Of a stretch of 64,000 nt of DNA, positions 62,541 to 64,000 are shown in pieces. The stretch comes from CAVPEV01 sp963703555 (lineage in GTDB: Bacteria; Actinomycetota; Actinomycetes; Actinomycetales; Cellulomonadaceae). Numbering within the stretch: position 1 is the stretch's first letter; each line of letters starts with the position of its first letter. The position numbers were made by a program, and so were the translations under genes. The stretch spans positions 1-64,000 of the forward strand of contig CAVPEV010000048.1 in NCBI GenBank assembly GCA_963703555.1. Direction: 5' to 3'. The notes under the pieces are model-generated. The model did no database searches and was not told where the DNA came from. It saw only the letters and a program-made list of their open reading frames with translations.

Positions 62541-64000
62541 ATGTTCGATGAGGGTGGTTGCCGGGTGGTGGGGCGGGGTGTCCCGGCGGGGCCGGTGGTG
62601 CCCGCGGGGGGGCCGGCCCTGGTGGGTAGGACCGTCCCGGTAGGAGTTGTGCTGCTGGAGCAGGGGGAGCCGGTGCCGGGGGACCCGTGGTGGGACCTTT
62701 CGGTGCCGGGCGACCCGCTGGACGGGTGGACGGGCGGGCAGGATCGGGGCCCGTCCGCCCGGCCGCCGGTCACGGTTGATGACCTGGTGGGGACCCGGGC
62801 TGGTCCCGACCTGGCCTGGCTGGTGGACACCGTGGACGGGGGGTCGTCCGACGACGGGCTGCTGGTGGAGCTGGTCGCAGCGTGCGAACGGTTGGCCGCA
62901 TGGGCGCACGGGGTGTCCGCCCTGGCCGCGGGACGCCTTGCCCGACGCTCATCGATGTCACCGGGGTGGTCACCATCGGCAGGCGTGCCGAACGACCCGT
63001 GCGTCGCTGCCGACGAGCTCGCGTTGCGGTTGGCCTGGTCACGGCGGGCTGCGTCCCGTCTGGTGCGTGACGGGCGGGCGTTCACCGGGGCTTTGGCCCC
63101 CACGGCGGACGCACTGCTGGCCGGTCGGCTGGACCGGATCAAGGCCCGGGTCCTGGTCGAACGGTTGGACCGGGTGGGCCTGCCCGTAGCGGTAGCCGTG
63201 CAGGACCGTGTGCTGGCGGGTGCGGACCGGCGCACCCCCACCCAGCTGGCGCTGGACACCGAACGGGCGCTGTTGGTCGTCGACCCCGCCGACACCGCCG
63301 ACCGGGTCACCCGAGCCCGGGCCACCCGGCGAGTGGACCACGCCCGGGCGCTACCGGACGGGATGGCCGGGATGTGGGCGGTGCTCCCCGCCGACCAGGC
63401 CGTCCTCATGGACACCACCCTGGACACGATGGCCAGGGCGTTGCGCGCGAACGGAGACCCCCGCACGGTGGACCAGCTGCGCGCAGACACCCTCGTCCGT
63501 CTCACCCTCACGGACCGCGACGAGGTCGATCGCTGCCGGCGTGAACCCGGTGCCGTGACCCGCACCGGTACCCGCAGGTCGTTGGGAGCACCTCCCCCCG
63601 ACCGGCCCGGCCCCGGGCCGGCAGCCGGGGGCCGGGGCCGGGTGGTGCCCCCCACACCGCACATCAACGTCACCGTGGGCCTGTCCACCCTGCTCGGGGT
63701 GGACGAGCTGCCGGCCGAGCTCGACCGTTACGGGCCGATCCCCGCCACCCAGGCCCGTGCCCTGGCCGCCGGCGGGATCTGGCGGCGCATCATCACCGAC
63801 CCGATGACCGGCACCGTGCTGGACGTCGGCCGCACCCGGTACACCCCACCCGCCGACATCGACCGGCACGTGCGCACCCGCGACCACACCTGCGCCCGCC
63901 CCGGCTGCCCGACCCCCGCCACCACCTGCGACCTGGACCACACCATCCCGTTCCACGCCGGCGCCGGCCCTCAGCGGACGACCGCCGCCGACAACCTGGG
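62541..64000 (+). CDS. DUF222/13E12-type HNH endonuclease-like protein (3' end outside window)
   Basis: Partial gene from ATG 62541, open to the window end (over 486 codons). The central DUF222 region is helical (LVAACERLAAWAHGVSALAAGRLARR, ALRLAWSRRAASRLV, RIKARVLVERLDRVG). The HNH part begins near the end: CARPGCPTPATTCDLDHTIPF and the frame continues past AADNLG. It belongs to the 13E12 repeat family, often multi-copy and variable in actinobacteria. The start is unsupported by a strong ribosome-binding site. Function beyond nuclease-like is unknown. Confidence 0.85.
   Translation, partial: MFDEGGCRVVGRGVPAGPVVPAGGPALVGRTVPVGVVLLEQGEPVPGDPWWDLSVPGDPLDGWTGGQDRGPSARPPVTVDDLVGTRAGPDLAWLVDTVDGGSSDDGLLVELVAACERLAAWAHGVSALAAGRLARRSSMSPGWSPSAGVPNDPCVAADELALRLAWSRRAASRLVRDGRAFTGALAPTADALLAGRLDRIKARVLVERLDRVGLPVAVAVQDRVLAGADRRTPTQLALDTERALLVVDPADTADRVTRARATRRVDHARALPDGMAGMWAVLPADQAVLMDTTLDTMARALRANGDPRTVDQLRADTLVRLTLTDRDEVDRCRREPGAVTRTGTRRSLGAPPPDRPGPGPAAGGRGRVVPPTPHINVTVGLSTLLGVDELPAELDRYGPIPATQARALAAGGIWRRIITDPMTGTVLDVGRTRYTPPADIDRHVRTRDHTCARPGCPTPATTCDLDHTIPFHAGAGPQRTTAADNL

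Overview
This is a very GC-rich window whose gene content points to an actinobacterium. The pointers are a complete mycofactocin locus, a dnaK-grpE-dnaJ-hspR operon with HAIR operators, two F420-type (LLM) oxidoreductases, a nrdHEF class Ib ribonucleotide reductase, a DUF222/HNH gene, many GTG starts and GTGA/ATGA start-stop overlaps. A Micrococcales-like lineage is plausible, but the sequence alone does not fix genus or species.

Layout. An IS1182-type insertion sequence fills 1-1697. It is followed by a compact carbon-monoxide oxidation operon (cooF-cooS-cooC-FAD/NAD oxidoreductase, 2047-6821). Next comes a copper or envelope metal-stress block (7009-12191): SHOCT membrane protein, cupredoxin, OmpR-type regulator, histidine kinase, and a CopB-like P-type ATPase behind a CsoR-type palindrome. 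A secreted PhoX-type phosphatase and a fused two-unit ABC exporter follow. From 18452 to 33188 lies a large mycofactocin locus. On the minus strand it carries mftA-mftB-mftC, two mycofactocin-coupled SDRs, mftD, an NDMA-type alcohol dehydrogenase, and two separate MoxR-ATPase/VWA pairs. Divergent mftR-mftE is on the plus strand, and mftF-mftG follow on the minus strand.

The stretch 33273-45053 is metabolic: DsbA-like protein, histidine phosphatase, a LytR_C protein, a GT87-like membrane protein, two LLM oxidoreductases, a DUF1684 protein, a zinc alcohol dehydrogenase, a TetR regulator, a GH3 glycosidase and an MFS transporter. From about 45300 to 50550 there is a mobile-element graveyard: IS30-like and IS66 fragments, an apparently intact IS3-family element, an IS481 tail, a 3' half of a tRNA-Pro gene (probable old attachment site), a dnaE2 fragment, and an ISL3 transposase lacking its left end. 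It stops at an intact tRNA-Ser(CGA). Beyond it is conserved core: sirtuin, tadA, upp, nrdFEH with NrdR boxes but no nrdI, hspR-dnaJ-grpE-dnaK with two HAIR elements, an Nramp transporter, and a DUF222/HNH gene running off the window end.

How it fits together. CooS oxidises CO, CooC serves nickel insertion, and CooF with the flavoprotein probably passes electrons to NAD(P). No energy-converting hydrogenase is visible. The mycofactocin locus makes a peptide-derived redox cofactor (MftA processed by B, C, E, D and F) that re-oxidises the tightly bound nicotinamide of the SDR/ADH enzymes, with MftG linking to respiration. The two MoxR-VWA pairs embedded among these dehydrogenases are the least explained part and the best candidate for an undescribed activation or maturation module.
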